Origin: Rozella allomycis CSF55
Taxonomy: Eukaryota > Rozellomycota
DNA length: 64,000 nucleotides
Direction of reading: 5' to 3'
NCBI GenBank assembly: GCA_000442015.1
Contig: KE561145.1
Span: forward strand, 1-64,000
This document shows, one piece after another, positions 45,495-58,389 of this stretch. Within the stretch, counting starts at the first letter, position 1, and each line of letters starts with the position of its first letter. The position numbers and the translations under genes were made by a program. A model generated the notes under the pieces. The model searched no databases and had not been told where the DNA came from. It saw only the letters and a list, made by a program, of their open reading frames with translations.

Positions 45495-46437
45495 ATGAAT
45501 TCTAAGCTGGCACATCAAATACGCCGTGCAAATGGAATCATCCCAATATATAAACCCTCTGGTATTCTTTGCACCAAAATTTTAGAGGACCTTAAGTATA
45601 TAGTTGAAAAAGACCTTCTTAAAGAGGACGAAACAAGAAGCCGGCATTCCGTCAAGAAATTCTTACAGAAGAATTTTAAAGTCGGACATGGCGGAATTTT
45701 AGATAAGGATGCCAAGGGAGTTTTATGTAAAGTATCTATGTTAATTCTAATAGTAATCGGATTTAACAAGGCTTGTGGGGATTTGAATCTATTTCGAAAT
45801 GGGCGCAAGGTTTGTAACTCGCTTTATTAATATAGGAATATAAATGCGTAGCCAAACTTGGAGCTTTTACCACGTCTGATGATGCTTCAGGAGAAGAAAT
45901 TATAAAGAAACCTTTTGAGCACGTCAATCTAGATCTCGTAAATCGAATTATCGCCACAAAATTTATGAATGAAATAATGCAAAAACCTCCATTGTAAAGT
46001 GATTTTTGCTTTGTGATAGGTATTCGATGGCCAATGTTAATGGAAAAAGAGCCCATCAATTGGGGCGCCAAGGCAAGATTACTTTAGATATGATGGAAGC
46101 AAAGAAAAGATATATATATTCATTCAAGGTATTTGAGTTTTCACCGCCCTATTTGTCATTTCAATTGCAATGTTCATCAGGGACGTATGTCCGATCAATC
46201 GTGAGAGATCTCGCATTAGAAATGGATACAGCGGCCCATGTTTTTAGTCTAGAAAGAACTTCGAGTGAATTGATAACTATAGATGATTGTATTTTTCTGG
46301 ATCGTATTACTTGTGCAAACGATTTGCTAGACCTTTTAGCCACTAGAAAATTCGACATGAGAAAACTACTTTCTTTATCCACAAGAAATCAAATGTCATG
46401 TACCAAATCAGCATTGTACGAAATGATGCAAGAATAG
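45495..46437 (+). CDS. PUS4: tRNA pseudouridine-55 synthase PUS4 (TruB family)
   Basis: The start MNSKLAHQIRRANGIIPIYK leads to KPSG, the catalytic GHGGILDKDAKGVL (with the essential aspartate), and after introns of 27, 26 and 26 nt LLIGFNKACGDLNLFRNGRK, YKCVAKLGAFTTSDDASGE, YSMANVNGKRAHQLGRQGK and CSSGTYVRSIVRDLALEMD. These are the TruB/PUS4 motifs in order. The enzyme forms pseudouridine 55 in the T-loop of tRNAs, in nucleus and mitochondria in yeast. Confidence 0.9.
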
Positions 46438-46467
46438 CACTTTGCAAAATAAAATAACTTAACATTT

Positions 46468-47573
46468 TTATTTAATTGCCTTCATCTTGCACAAAATGGA
46501 CCCTCCCAGCCAAGAATTGCCGACTAAAGAGAAATTTGTGTCTTTAATTTTTATGAAATTTAATAAATGATCCATATTTTGCGTCCTTAAAGCTTCTCTT
46601 AATGTTTGTTCTAAAGCACTCGAAAAGCCGCTAGCAGAACAAGTTCCACCAGACAGTAAAATATTTTCCATTAAAGTTTTTCTTGTGTCGCAAGGACACT
46701 AAATTTTTTTTGTCAAAAGTTTACCTTTTTTATTACTTTTACGATCAACTTTGATATATTCATATCTTCCCATCCCTCAACAAAAATTGATCTATAAATA
46801 TCTGAGAATATTCTTGACGGGACTTGGAAAGTGTTATCTTTATAATCGAAGGATATCATCGTTTCATTTACATCTATGCTATTTTCAAGTTTGACTAGTG
46901 AAAACTTGGTTTTTAATGCTTCGATATAATTATTGTCAAAATCTGTCTCTGGAAATAATGATTTTAATGAATTTTCAAGTGCAGAACTTACGTCTTTCCC
47001 TCCAATCGGTATGATCTCAACCAGATTACACAACTGCCGTCCTTCAAATATAGGTGTGACTGTACAGTCATTGTGGCCACAATCTATCACTAATCCACTC
47101 GAACAGCCATATGAAATCATGGCAGCTATCGAGGAAGGTATATATCGAAGACTATCACACTAGATCATTCTTGAAAAAAAATTGTACCATGTAGCAATCT
47201 GTTAAAATTTCATATAAATAGTCTTTGATATAAGATGGTAGAAAATGATTTTCAATTATTATCACCTTCTTTCTGCTATTAAGTTGAAAATGTTTCATTT
47301 GGATTTCTTTTAGACAGTCCTTTATACCTTCTCTATAATCTTCACGGGAAGGTATCTTTAATTATCTTCAAATACATAAACTACTTTTGCATTGTTCTGC
47401 ATTATTTCATAGCATCCAATATTATCCTCAAGTGAGGCAACATTATAAATATGTTTTTGATAATTTAATATACAACGTGGAGCTATTTCACCAGCGATTC
47501 CTGCCTTGAAAGAATGTAAACTAACGTCGAATACAATAGTGTCATCAGTGTGGAAATTTTTCTGAAAACTCAT
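46468..47573 (-). CDS. ARP10: Actin-related protein ARP10 (dynactin pointed-end complex)
   Basis: Actin-fold protein from MSFQKNFHTDDTIVFDVSLH. IPSRE, LVIDCGHNDCTVTPIFEGRQ (second phosphate loop), DIYRSIFVEGWEDMNISKLI, then KKCPCDTRKTLMENILLSGG and NSWLGGSILCKMKAIK. The CPxDTRK...N(L/I)xxxGGT and WLGG(A/S) blocks match ARP10/Actr10 rather than other ARPs. Introns are 28 and 26 nt, plus a first one readable as 20 or 29 nt (both in frame). Dynactin links dynein to cargo, consistent with microtubule genes such as EB1 in the window. Confidence 0.75.
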
Positions 47574-47846
47574 AATTTCCTAAGGGTCTGTTTCATGATA
47601 CTTCTTCTTCTATAGAGCCAGAGGCGGAGCATCAGATAAAAACCCTAAAGTACAATGGTCAATACAATTTTTTAATGCACATCATGGCTCCTTATTACCC
47701 GAAACGCTATAATTCTTTTTGAAAATATGTAGAATGATTTATTTATTTGATTTATGCAAAGCTACGAAGGATCAACGCTAAATGTGGTTAGGTCGTTTCC
47801 AACATTTGTTAAAATTTGTCACACGTTAGTTCTAAACATAGAATGT

Positions 47847-47919
47847 GGCTTTGTGGTCTAGGTGGTATGATTCTTGCTTAGGGTGCAAGAGGTCCCGGGT
47901 TCGAATCCCGGCAAAGCCC
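47847..47919 (+). tRNA. tRNA-Pro (anticodon AGG)
   Basis: The acceptor stem GGCTTTG pairs with CAAAGCC, discriminator C. A D-arm with the box A-like tggtctaggtggta, an anticodon stem cttgc/gcaag with 7-nt loop ttagggt (anticodon AGG), and a T-arm with ggttcgaatcc are all present. No intron. A T5 tract directly after the gene (47920-47924) is a good Pol III terminator. Confidence 0.97.
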
Positions 47920-47950
47920 TTTTTGTGTCCTTAAAGAAACATATATTTAT

Positions 47951-49312
47951 TTAAATGTATTCTTCAATATCCATCAAATAGTCTTTGAATTTAAGAGCAA
48001 ATAATTTTGCCACGTCCTCTACCTTGAACGGCTCATTTTGATAAACTTGCCACTCATGGAAGGTACCAGCCTCTATGGTAGGTAAAGTGACGTCTCTCTG
48101 TACTTTATTGAAGTACCTAACAATAATTTAATTCTATATATACTTCGATTTTATCGCTGGATAATGACAATCATCCCCGAGTATTGAAGAAATTACAAAG
48201 CTTATTACACAAAACAGCCAGAATTACTGATACAGTTGTTCGTCTGTTATATTTAAATTTGCCACACCAATTAACCCCATGAATACATTTATAAATTGGT
48301 CCACAAATGTTTTGAAATCATATTGGTCGTCCAAACAATTTGGGCTTTCATTAATCAAAATTAAATCAATAAACTTATCGACGCTGTGAGGAATTGTCTT
48401 CAAGGTTGTAAAAGAAAAATTTCTTTTACGTGTCGTTAAATAGTAATCCCTTGACATCTATAAATGAATCTACAGGATTGCCATACTAGAAACGGTTTAA
48501 TTACAAGGTTAGTTTTTAAATGAGCCTGAAGCTTCTTAATTGACTGACCAGCAGATATACAATAAACCAGTGTTGACGGATTGATCTTTTGAAGATAGTA
48601 AAATATAACATTACTGATTTCCAAAGATCTTCCATACGGAAAAATTGGCTGCTTGGGACGCAAATGAACAGAAGAGAACTTGATTTTGCAACATTCTCAT
48701 TATCGAAGCTGATTTGAATTCCAAGTTTACTAAATTCTGGATATTGATCAGGTCGTCTAGTGGACACAAAGATTTGATGGGCACTATAATTTGCTCAATA
48801 AACACGTTAATGATTCTTACAGTAATCTAATAAGCTATAAAGTATTCTTTGCCCCATATTTCCAAATCCAATAATTCCTATTTTGAAATTATCGTCTTTC
48901 CACGGATCTTGACCCTGTTAATTATAGTTTAGTTGATTACAGATACGCACGATGGCATCGATGAAGTTTTTTGCTCGTCATCTGATGACACGATACCATC
49001 TTCATCATGTAGCGTGCTTTCATTATATGAATTTGAGTTCGAAAAAGTAGATTTGCTTCTAATATCACCAATCTTAGTTTCCTGCCTTTCAGCCCTGTCG
49101 TACACGATTTGTCGCTGGAATGATTCAGTTACGAGTGCCATGTGAAGGCATTGTAGTATTATACTCTCTTCCATTGAATGATTTGCTTCTCTAATTTGGG
49201 CGTATATTTTTGAGTCAGTAGAACTATCTTGAATCGATTGTAAGACTAAATTTTGTGTATATCTTCTCACATTGTCGATTTTCTTTTTGCGTTCGCTTAC
49301 AGACGTTATCAT
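47951..49312 (-). CDS. NOXRED1: NOXRED1-like NADP-dependent oxidoreductase
   Basis: About six introns of 27-33 nt, start MITSVSERKKKIDNVRRYTQ. An N-terminal helical part includes EESIILQCLHMALVTESFQR, followed by an acidic serine-rich linker, then a P5CR-type Rossmann domain: NFKIGIIGFGNMGQRILYSL, HQIFVSTRRPDQYPEFSKLG, SSLLFICVPSSQ, STLVYCISAGQSIKKL. The order matches vertebrate NOXRED1. The C-terminal part is less conserved and ends LMDIEEYI. The substrate is unknown. It is divergent from TAD2, with 52 bp between starts. Confidence 0.75.
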
Positions 49313-49364
49313 GGAATAAACAATAATTCGGACTTTACAAAAAATACTACAAAAATACAAAAAC

Positions 49365-49954
<590 letters not shown>

Positions 49955-50040
49955 AATTTATGTTTTGATGTGTAAATAAATCGCTATGAGCATGTATACA
50001 AATTTCACCGACCAAATTTTGATAAATTTTGTAAATTGAA

Positions 50041-52238
50041 ATGGCAGAAAAGAGGGATTTTTTCTTTGGCTCAGGGAGTGACGACAAAGGAATACTTTCT
50101 GGCGACGAAAATACAAGACCTTTATTCTCTGGTGTGTTCTGTCCAGATAAGAAGTTTGGAAGCACTAGCTCTCGAAAGAGAAAGCGTCGTCTCAAACAAA
50201 TTAAGTATGATGAAAATGTGAGAGAAGGAGGATATCAATCTGATTCAGTGATAACACCAAAAAAAGCTTCGACGAAATTTACCTATGCATGTAGCAGCAC
50301 AGATTCTTCAATGGGTTCTTCAAGAGAGGACTCATTTAATCGATTAGGAGAACTAGAAGATATGAATATGGACAAGGACAGTGAAAATGAGGTTAAAAGA
50401 AGATATAAAGTTCTGCCAGTTAATATGTCTTCAAAAGAAGTTTTCAATGCTTTGAATAAGAGAAAATTTAGAAAAAAGTCAAATGTATTTGTATGTGATA
50501 GTGAAAAGTCGAACACTGGCATTTCTTTTAATAAGATATTTGGTTTAAACAATCATGTTAATAGGATTAAAGAAATAATATTCTTTCCTTTGATGTACCC
50601 TGAAATATTTAAGCGACTAAATATTCGTCCACCAAATGGTCTCTTATTTTATGGACCCCCTGGTAAACAATAGTCTAAACCTGGAAAAGGGACTGGCAAA
50701 ACAATGATGGTTCGATCTCTTGTGAATGCTTGCTCGAGCCACTTAAAGCAAAAAGTTGCATTTTTTAGCAGGAAGGGGGGTGATTTACTGGACAAATATA
50801 TTGGTGAAGGCGAAAAACAGCTAATTGAATTGTTCGAAATGGCCAACGCACTACAGCCTTCAATAATTTTCTTTGATGAGATTGACGGTAAGGGGTTTAA
50901 TATAAAGGAAAAAAGGGTTAGCTCCAGCGAGAAATAGCAAAAATCAAGACCAGTCGCACATATCTCTAGTCAGTACCCTTCTTGGTTTAATGGATGGAGT
51001 CACTTCACAGAGTAGCCATGTTGTTGTTATTGGGGCCACCAATAGGCTTGACAATATTGATCCAGCGCTTAGACGCCCAGGTAGATTTGATTATGAAATG
51101 TTCTTTCCACTACCAAACGAAGACACGCGCTATGAAATTTTAAAAAATCTTACAGTTGAAGAATTTGCATCGCCATACGATTTATCCGATGATTTCATAA
51201 GAGAGTTGGCCAAACGGACTGAAGGCTTTAGTGGCGCAGACATAAACGGACTGTGCAAAGAAGCAGCGATCAGAGGGCTACGCAAGTCTTGTTCTGAAAT
51301 ATATGATATTAGCAAACCAATTAATTATTCTGTAGAAAAAATGAAATCTATTATTGTGGATAGTCAGTGCTTCAATGAAGCCATGGAGAAGGTCGTAGGG
51401 TCTACTACAAAATATAGTATCGCTAATCCAAGATTGAAAGAATTGGAGCCAATTTATTATGAATTGCTTTCTGATCATTTTCATTTAGCGCTTGAAACAA
51501 TAAACAATTTTTTGCATGATATTCCTGGTAAATAATATCGTTTCTTGTCAAAGGAAATCGATACCCAAGGATATTAATCAGCGGTGTTCGCGATAACGGG
51601 CAATCTGAGGTCCTCTCTGCGTGTCTTTTTGACCTTAAGAAAAGAGGTATTCATATTGAATACCTAAATATTGCAGACCTTTGCTTCAAAGTAATCAATT
51701 CTAAGCATAATGTTAGAGTCCTGATGCAGTCTTAACCAGTGCTATTTCTCAATGCTCAAAACATCAGCCAAGTGTCCTTTGCATTCAAGACTTGATTTCT
51801 CTTCATAACTTAACGGATTCTGAAAATTCCGCAAATATTTGGATACTTTTCGCCCATGCGATTCAGTATTTTATTAAACCCGGCGACAAAATAATTGTCG
51901 TGGCTTGTTCTGATGTGCCTTTCTCAAAACTTCCTGAGGAAATACAAGGCTTATTTTCATCAGATTACATTGAACTTAACTCTTTAGCACAAGTAAAACA
52001 AAATGTAAATCTGGACAAGGAAAAAATTCGAAGGTTGCTAGAATTCCGCATTGAAGAATTTTCCGCCTTTGTGAAAGAAAGCTTAAATAACAGCCAGGTA
52101 TCCATTGATAAAGCCAAACTTTTGGAAACATTATTGTCTCGCTCTCCTAAACTCTCTCTGGGATCATTAGAATCATTGTGCGCAATGTTCTTTAAAAACA
52201 TTAAAACGTCATTGAATACCACCAATGTATTTGAATAA
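50041..52238 (+). CDS. Yta7/ATAD2-like AAA+ ATPase lacking a visible bromodomain
   Basis: The N-terminus is acidic and serine-rich. AAA1 has IFGLNNHVNRIKEIIFFPLM, GLLFYGPPGTGKTMMV (across a 27 nt intron), PSIIFFDEIDGLAPAR, VVVIGATNRLDNIDPALRRP and GRFDYEMFFPLP, which is the Yta7/ATAD2 pattern (RFD...F.LP). AAA2 is degenerate: ILISGVRDNGQSEV lacks the P-loop lysine, as in the family. The protein stops at TTNVFE (52238) without the bromodomain found in Yta7 and ATAD2. The family removes or remodels H3-H4 on chromatin. Four introns of 26-28 nt. Confidence 0.83.
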
Positions 52239-52295
52239 ATTAAATTATATAACATCCATCTATAATTAATTTTTCATTGAATTATTCAAGGAAAG

Positions 52296-54594
52296 CTATA
52301 TTTTATTTTTTAGCATCGATTTAGCAATGAACAAGTATTTGTCGACCGCTTCTTCAATTCTCTTTTCTAAACTTTTTCCACTTCCATGCCCAGCCTATTT
52401 GATTGTAAACTCATATTTACCTTTGTTTCAATCCTTATTAAAAGAGGATGATCATTTTTGGGCAAATTATACTGAAGTTCAGATATCCATTTGTATGAAT
52501 GAAGTGGCACAACTCGATCGTCATGATCACTGGTCATTACTAGCACGGGTGGATATTGCTTTGAAGAATCAACGTTATGGACAGGCGAATATCTTTTAAA
52601 AATGTGAAGAATGTATACTTTGACAAACATTCGAAATGCTCTACAATGTCTGGGTTACCATATTCATCCATCCAAGCATGGCCGATTGTAAATTTATGAA
52701 ATTTCAACATATCCAAAACCCCAACCTCGGCGATTGCACACCCAAATAATTCGGGTGCTTGATTTACACATGCCGCCACTAATAATCCTCCATTGGACCC
52801 ACCATTAATCGCCAACAATGAGGGGCAAGTGTAATTATTAGCAACAAGGTACTTCGCAGCCCATTGAAAGTCATCAAAAACATTTTGTTTTTTATTTAAG
52901 ATCCCGGCTTTATGCCATTCCTCGCCATATTCGCCGCCTCCACGCAAATTCGCGATTGCAATAGTCATATTTAGCTCATCTGCCGCTGCGGCCATGCTTG
53001 AACTAAAAAAAGGTGTCAGAGAAATGTTAAATCCCCCATATCCATATAACAGACATGGTGTTTGTCCATTTCTTGGGATGGATCTTTTATTAAAAATGAA
53101 CATGGGGATTCTCTGAGAATCTTTGCTTTCATAGAAAACTTGCTCTATAACGAATTTAGAGGGTTCAAACCCCACAATTTCATCTTGCCTCCAAATGGTT
53201 GGGGTTGTGGTCAAGTCAGATAGGTCATATTCATACACCAATCCAGGGGTATTGAAAGAATAAAACTTAAAAAATACAACAGTATCCTTTTTTCTGCCTT
53301 TAATGTAAGCAACAGAGCCAATATCTAGTGGAATGCAAGTCAGGTGAGTCCCAGACAAGTCAAAGACATCAATTACATTCTGTTTTCAAATCATGAATCG
53401 TTTACCTTGACATCTTTCATATAAACACAAATAAGTTTATTTTTTGCAACGCAGTAGCATGATTCTAACACGTCTGCCGCCTCAGGAATAACAACGTCGA
53501 CCTTTAAAAGAAATGTAAAATTAATACTAATGAAGTGTTATTGATGTCTATTTTAATCAATTTTTCCTTTAAAGCATTTGAATTGGTCTTCAAGTAGAAA
53601 ATATTATCTTCATTTGTAATGTATTCGTAACTGGCTTCAAAATCATCGAAAAGCTTAATTATTTTGTGCTTGGAAAAATCACAAATGTCTAATTGTTGCA
53701 CAAAAAGTTTGTTAGCATTTTCTGTAGAGCGACTTGTGGAAATGATTAGATACTTCCCATCATCAGACACAGTGGCGCTGGGCCGCCAATATGGCTCATC
53801 GGAATATTCAAATATTAAAATATCGTCTTTTTGGCAAGTTGCTAGTTTATGGTAGTACAATTTCGGAAACTTATTTAGGTTAGTTTCGGTACCTTTATCT
53901 ATTTGTTTTATTTGTGGATAGCGCTTTATATAACAAGGACAATTTTATTACAGTGTAGAAAAATCCATCATCATTATGTACCCAGGAAATCGAACTAAAT
54001 TTTACCCATTCAATTCTGTCTGGAAGCTTTTTCTTCTCCACGTCTTGAATTTGAATTGTCACCCAGTCACTGCCATTACATGATACACCAAAGGCAAAAT
54101 ATTTCCCAGATTCACTGAAAGAATATGTGTTCAAAGACGCACTCCCGTCAACTGCCAACTCATTTGGGTCGAAGAATACTTCTCCTGGGTCACTTATTGT
54201 TCTTGTTTGGTATATTTTTCGTATAAATTTAGAAAAGGTTTCTTACGAATGATTAAATGTTCCATCATTATAGAAATAATAGTAGAATTCACCCGATTTA
54301 AAAGGTGCTTCAGTTTTTTCGTAGTTGAAGAATTTTTTGAACCTTCTACATTCATAACAGTATTGTTACCTATCTTTAAGTTTGCTTCTAAGAGGATCAT
54401 CATTGATATACTCAAAGAATAGTTCATTTTGTGACGAAACAAATGCCTGGTGAAACTAAATGATTACTTCATACCCTCGTTTCATCAGAGTCAGGATTTT
54501 CAAGCCATGAATAGGGGTCAGAGATTGATCTACCACAACAAAGGTATTTAGAATTAATATCTCTCGTCACAAATGGAAAATTGAAGCTGCTCAT
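52296..54594 (-). CDS. Prolyl oligopeptidase (S9A)
   Basis: The start is MSSFNFPFVTRDINSKYLCC with DPYSWLENPDSDET. Eight introns, mostly 26-28 nt, with two longer (54 and 36 nt). Propeller landmarks: TYSFSESGKYFAFGVSCNGS, DWVTIQIQDVEKKKLPDRIE. Catalytic domain: LYGYGGFNISLTPFFSSS, NLRGGGEYGEEWHKAG, AINGGSNGGLLVAACVNQ (nucleophile serine), VMTSDHDDRVVP (aspartate) and KAGHGSGK (histidine). All three catalytic residues are intact. Cytosolic enzyme cleaving short peptides after proline; no signal peptide. Confidence 0.95.
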
Positions 54595-54635
54595 TTGTAA
54601 AATTCACAAAAACAATATTACGAAATGTCATAAAT

Positions 54636-55649
54636 TTATATAGAAGCATTATAGTTTTGGTTGCATCCGTTAATACCAAAGGTAAGGAATCGTCCCTTTT
54701 CTGGGAATCTATAGTTTCTTCCCTTTGTATCAATCACTCTAAAGAAATAGTTCTGGCAGCTTTGATTTCCTAATAAATTCCCATCATTGAGTTTGAAATA
54801 GTAGACACCTCTGTTTGATGAGCCATATAACAAGGAGAGACCCCTGGCCTGCTGTCCGATTTGAATCCATATTTTAGATGGCGGTGCATCATTAACATAA
54901 GTGACTAGAAAAAGCAGGTTATTTGTGTTAAGGGAGGTCAATTTAGGACTTACATGCGAGCCAATAACCAAAGCAGAGTTATAATCTGTATTGCTAGCAC
55001 CTCCAAAATCCTATTTTGTTAAATCGTTTGTCCCATTACTTGGATCACGCAGTTATTTGAATTGGCCACACCTAACTCTGTCGCTGACGCCGCAAGTAGG
55101 TTTTCACAGTGTCCCATTTTTGATCTAATCCACCCATCCTAGAATATCCATTTAAAGAATAGATTACCATTATTTCCACTGGGGATATTGGACCAGCATA
55201 AATATTTTCAGCAATCCAAGCAGGTTTCTTATAAAATGACCATATCCTGCTTGACCAAGAGCAAGATCCAAACTTGTAGCATTCACTGGGGCAAGTATCA
55301 TGTTGCCAACATCTAAATTGATGAACAAAATCTTGAATACCCTGGACTGCGCTGCATTGAAGTACAATGGAACCTTCCGGATTGAGTTAGTGCCATATTC
55401 CAAAATAGATGTCTAGCAGGACTTCCGTTGTAGAGACAATTTCCGGTACCAGCGTTGGAAAAATTGTTCAAATATGATTTTGGATCTGGATTGGAAAGAC
55501 ATTTCAAATACTTTACCTATTCTAACGGCGTTAGTTAGAGTGTGTATAGTTCTCTCCAAGTACGTGGTTTGAATGTCTCCCTGGAAAGTGGTGTATTGCT
55601 GTGAAAACGCATTGCTTATAAGAAAGGCCAATAAAGTAAACGATTTCAT
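54636..55649 (-). CDS. Secreted CAP (SCP/PR1) domain protein with extra C-terminal domain
   Basis: The signal peptide is MKSFTLLAFLISNAFSQ. After splicing (31, 27, 29 and 29 nt introns) a cysteine-rich CAP-like domain appears: THTLTNAVRI-type start, ARHLFWNMALTQSGRFHCTS, PAWIAENIYAG, and MGHCENLLAASATELGVANS (compare GHRxNIL...EVGVG). A beta-rich C-terminal ~100 residues (GVYYFKLNDGNLLGNQSCQN, FLTFGINGCNQNYNASI) resembles extensions in large secreted microbial CAP proteins. At least ten cysteines suggest disulfides. A further intron at about 54910-54958 is optional. Function in host or cell-wall interaction is inferred only. Confidence 0.75.
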
Positions 55650-55704
55650 GTCTTTAGCAGGATCGGGATCGGAAAATAAATTGGAATGGACTAAAAATAC
55701 TTTA

Positions 55705-57226
55705 TTAGCGCATGGTAACTAATTCTTCAGCTGATGTTGGATGTATTGCTACGGTGTTATCAAAATCCTTCTTTGTAGCGCCCATTTTAATTGCGACAGA
55801 GAAGCCTTGAAGAATTTCATCGGAAGACGGGCCAACTAAATGTAGCCCCAAAATCTTTTCATCGTCACGAGAACAAACCATTTTATAAGCAGTGGGAACT
55901 TTATTTTTTGATAACGCGTAAAACATTCCATTAAAGCGAGTTTTATAAATGACAATATTTTCACTTCCATATTTTTGGCGGGCTTCTTCTTCAGTCAACC
56001 CAACTGTACCGGCGGGAGGATGAGAAAATACTACAGTTGGAATATTGGAATAGTCCAGTTTGGAATCGGACTTACCGCCAAATATGCGATCAACCAATCT
56101 TCGACCCGCTGCTATGGCGACTTTGACATAAACTTTAATTTATTACCTGGTGTTAATAAAGCTTTGCCGCAAACATCTCCCAAGGCGTAAACACCAGGAC
56201 AGCGAGTATTTTGATACTCGTCAACAAGAATACATCCATTTTCATCACATGTAACGTTAGCTTTTTCCAAGTTCAAGTAATTGGAATTAGGAGCTCTACC
56301 AATTGCCCAGATCACTAATTCATTGTCTTTCTCAGTTTCAACGAGGTTTTGGTGGGAAAATTTGACGTCGATATTTCCGGAATCGCTTTTTACTAAAGAT
56401 TCAACGGAGGCATTTCGGATTATTCGTATACCACTTTTTTCCATGTGTTCAGAAACTGTTGAAGATATTACTTCATCGAAATGGCGCAAAACAGAGCCAT
56501 ATCTGCACAAAATAGTTGTATTGCAACCAAAAGTTTGAAGTACGTTTGCTATTTCTACAGCGATATATCTTTATAGGTTGAAAAATTAAAATACCCAGAG
56601 CCAATAATAAACGCTTTCTTTGGGAGCTCCTTAAGGCCAAAGAAGCCATCTGAGGTTACACCCAAATCTGATCCGGGAATCGATGGTATAATTGGATATC
56701 CACCTTTTCAATGCGCTAATCATTACATACCTGTTGCAATTAATATATTTTTAGCAGTTAAAAATGAGCTCGTTCCATCCTCATGCGTAACTCTAAGAAT
56801 ATTCGGTTTTTCAAAACAGGCAGATCCAAATACCACATCTACTTTTTCCTTGTCCAAATTTCTTTCATATATTTTCCTGAGCCTTTCAATATATTCTTCT
56901 CTATTCTCTACAAGGGTTCTCCAATTATGACCGTTATTTTCCACGTCGAATCCGTAGTCTGAAGAGACAGCAAATAACTCGTTTAATGATGCAGCATTGT
57001 ACATAATCTTTTTCGGTACACAGCCAAGGTTTACACAAGTCCCGCCTAAACCATTCCTCTTTGACTCTATCAACACCACATTTTTGCTGTAAAGAGATGC
57101 AGCTCTTCTTGCAGACGCTAGACCACCTGAACCACCTCCTATAACAGCGAAATCGTAATACTTCATATTTGTGAATTTTCTAGACGGGAAAACTTTCAGA
57201 ATCAATAAAAAATTGTTGTGGTACAT
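55705..57226 (-). CDS. GLR1: Glutathione reductase
   Basis: Four exons. FAD site [20 protein letters not shown], redox disulfide [18 protein letters not shown] domain [52 protein letters not shown], and the C-terminal active-site [12 protein letters not shown] typical of GR. Two in-frame methionines at the start, [18 protein letters not shown] (possible mitochondrial presequence) and [11 protein letters not shown], suggest dual mitochondrial and cytosolic products, as known for yeast GLR1. Introns 26-27 nt. Complete. Confidence 0.94.
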
Positions 57227-57311
57227 TGCACTGTATTGTTAGTCATTTAAGACAAAATCTTGAAAGAATAGTAAATCATAACTGGCCCTTGAGAAAAATC
57301 ATAAACACAAA

Positions 57312-58317
57312 ATGGTAAAAGGATTGTTTCATATTGATAGAAACTACGAGTTCGACTTTCGCATAAAGTTTCCACTTTAGATCTCGATGAAAACATGAAA
57401 ATCCAAGAATTTATAGACTTAATTTGTGATCAAGAAGCTAAAGAGAGTCTTGGTACCATCAGGACCGGCGTGCCTCCGAGATCGGTGGCGATTGCAAACT
57501 TAAATATGTCACTCAAAGATATAGGAATTAAAGATAGAGATACAATAACTATTGAAAATGGCAATACATTCAAAAGAAAAACCATTTCCAATGAAATGAT
57601 GGTAATAAGAAAAATGGCAGATGATAATTCTTGTTTATTTAGTTCAATCGGGTACAATTTAGACTGTAAAAATCATGAGATATTTGTTGGAAAATAAACG
57701 TGCATGCCAGGCTGATGCCTTGCGACAAAAAGTCGTAGAGTTTATTCTCTCTCACCCAGATGACTATAATTCCGTAATTTTAGGTAAAAACGTATCGGAA
57801 TATTGCCAATGGATTTCTAAACCTACATCTTGGGGTGGTAACATTTACTATAGATTAAGGACAAGGCGCGATAGAAATTTCAATCTTTTCAAAACTATAT
57901 AAAATACAAATAGCATCAATTGACGTTAAAAGTCTTAGAGTAGATCTATTTGGTAAATTCAAACTTCTTTTCATTTGCAGGAGAGGAAGACAGTTTTCCT
58001 GATCGCTGCTATATTGTTTACGATGGTATTCATTACGACTGCATTGTTTCTACATATAGCAATAATGAAACCGCTCAAGATATAACAATTTTTTCGTCAA
58101 AGGATGATTTTGCCTTGGCGTCAGCAATTTCAGTTGTTGAAGAGATTTCAAAGGTATTCAATTCTTAAAAATGATAGATAAGAAAAATATGTTTACAGAT
58201 TTGGCTAATTTCACAATCCGATGCGAGACTTGTCATTCTGGCTTCATAGGTACTGATGACGCTCAAAGACACGCACAGGAAACTGGCCACACTAATTTTG
58301 CAGAATTTAAAAATTAA
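57312..58317 (+). CDS. OTU1: OTU1/YOD1 deubiquitinase
   Basis: The ATG at 57312 is immediately followed by a 26 nt intron; splicing gives MKLRVRLSHKVSTLDLDENM, the UBX-like N-terminus. The OTU domain has ADDNSCLFSSIGYLLENK (catalytic cysteine), ILGKNVSEYCQWISKPTSWG, GAIEISIFSKLYKIQIASID and CYIVYDGIHYDCIV (catalytic histidine). A C2H2 zinc finger ends the protein (CETCHSGFIGTDDAQRHAQE, TGHTNF). All parts match YOD1/Otu1, a Cdc48/p97 partner in ER-associated degradation. Five introns of 26-29 nt. Confidence 0.93.
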
Positions 58318-58389
58318 AATTAATCTATTAAAAAATAAATGTTCAATGCGTGACTTCGATTTTTTCAGGGGTTGTCATTTGTCATTATT

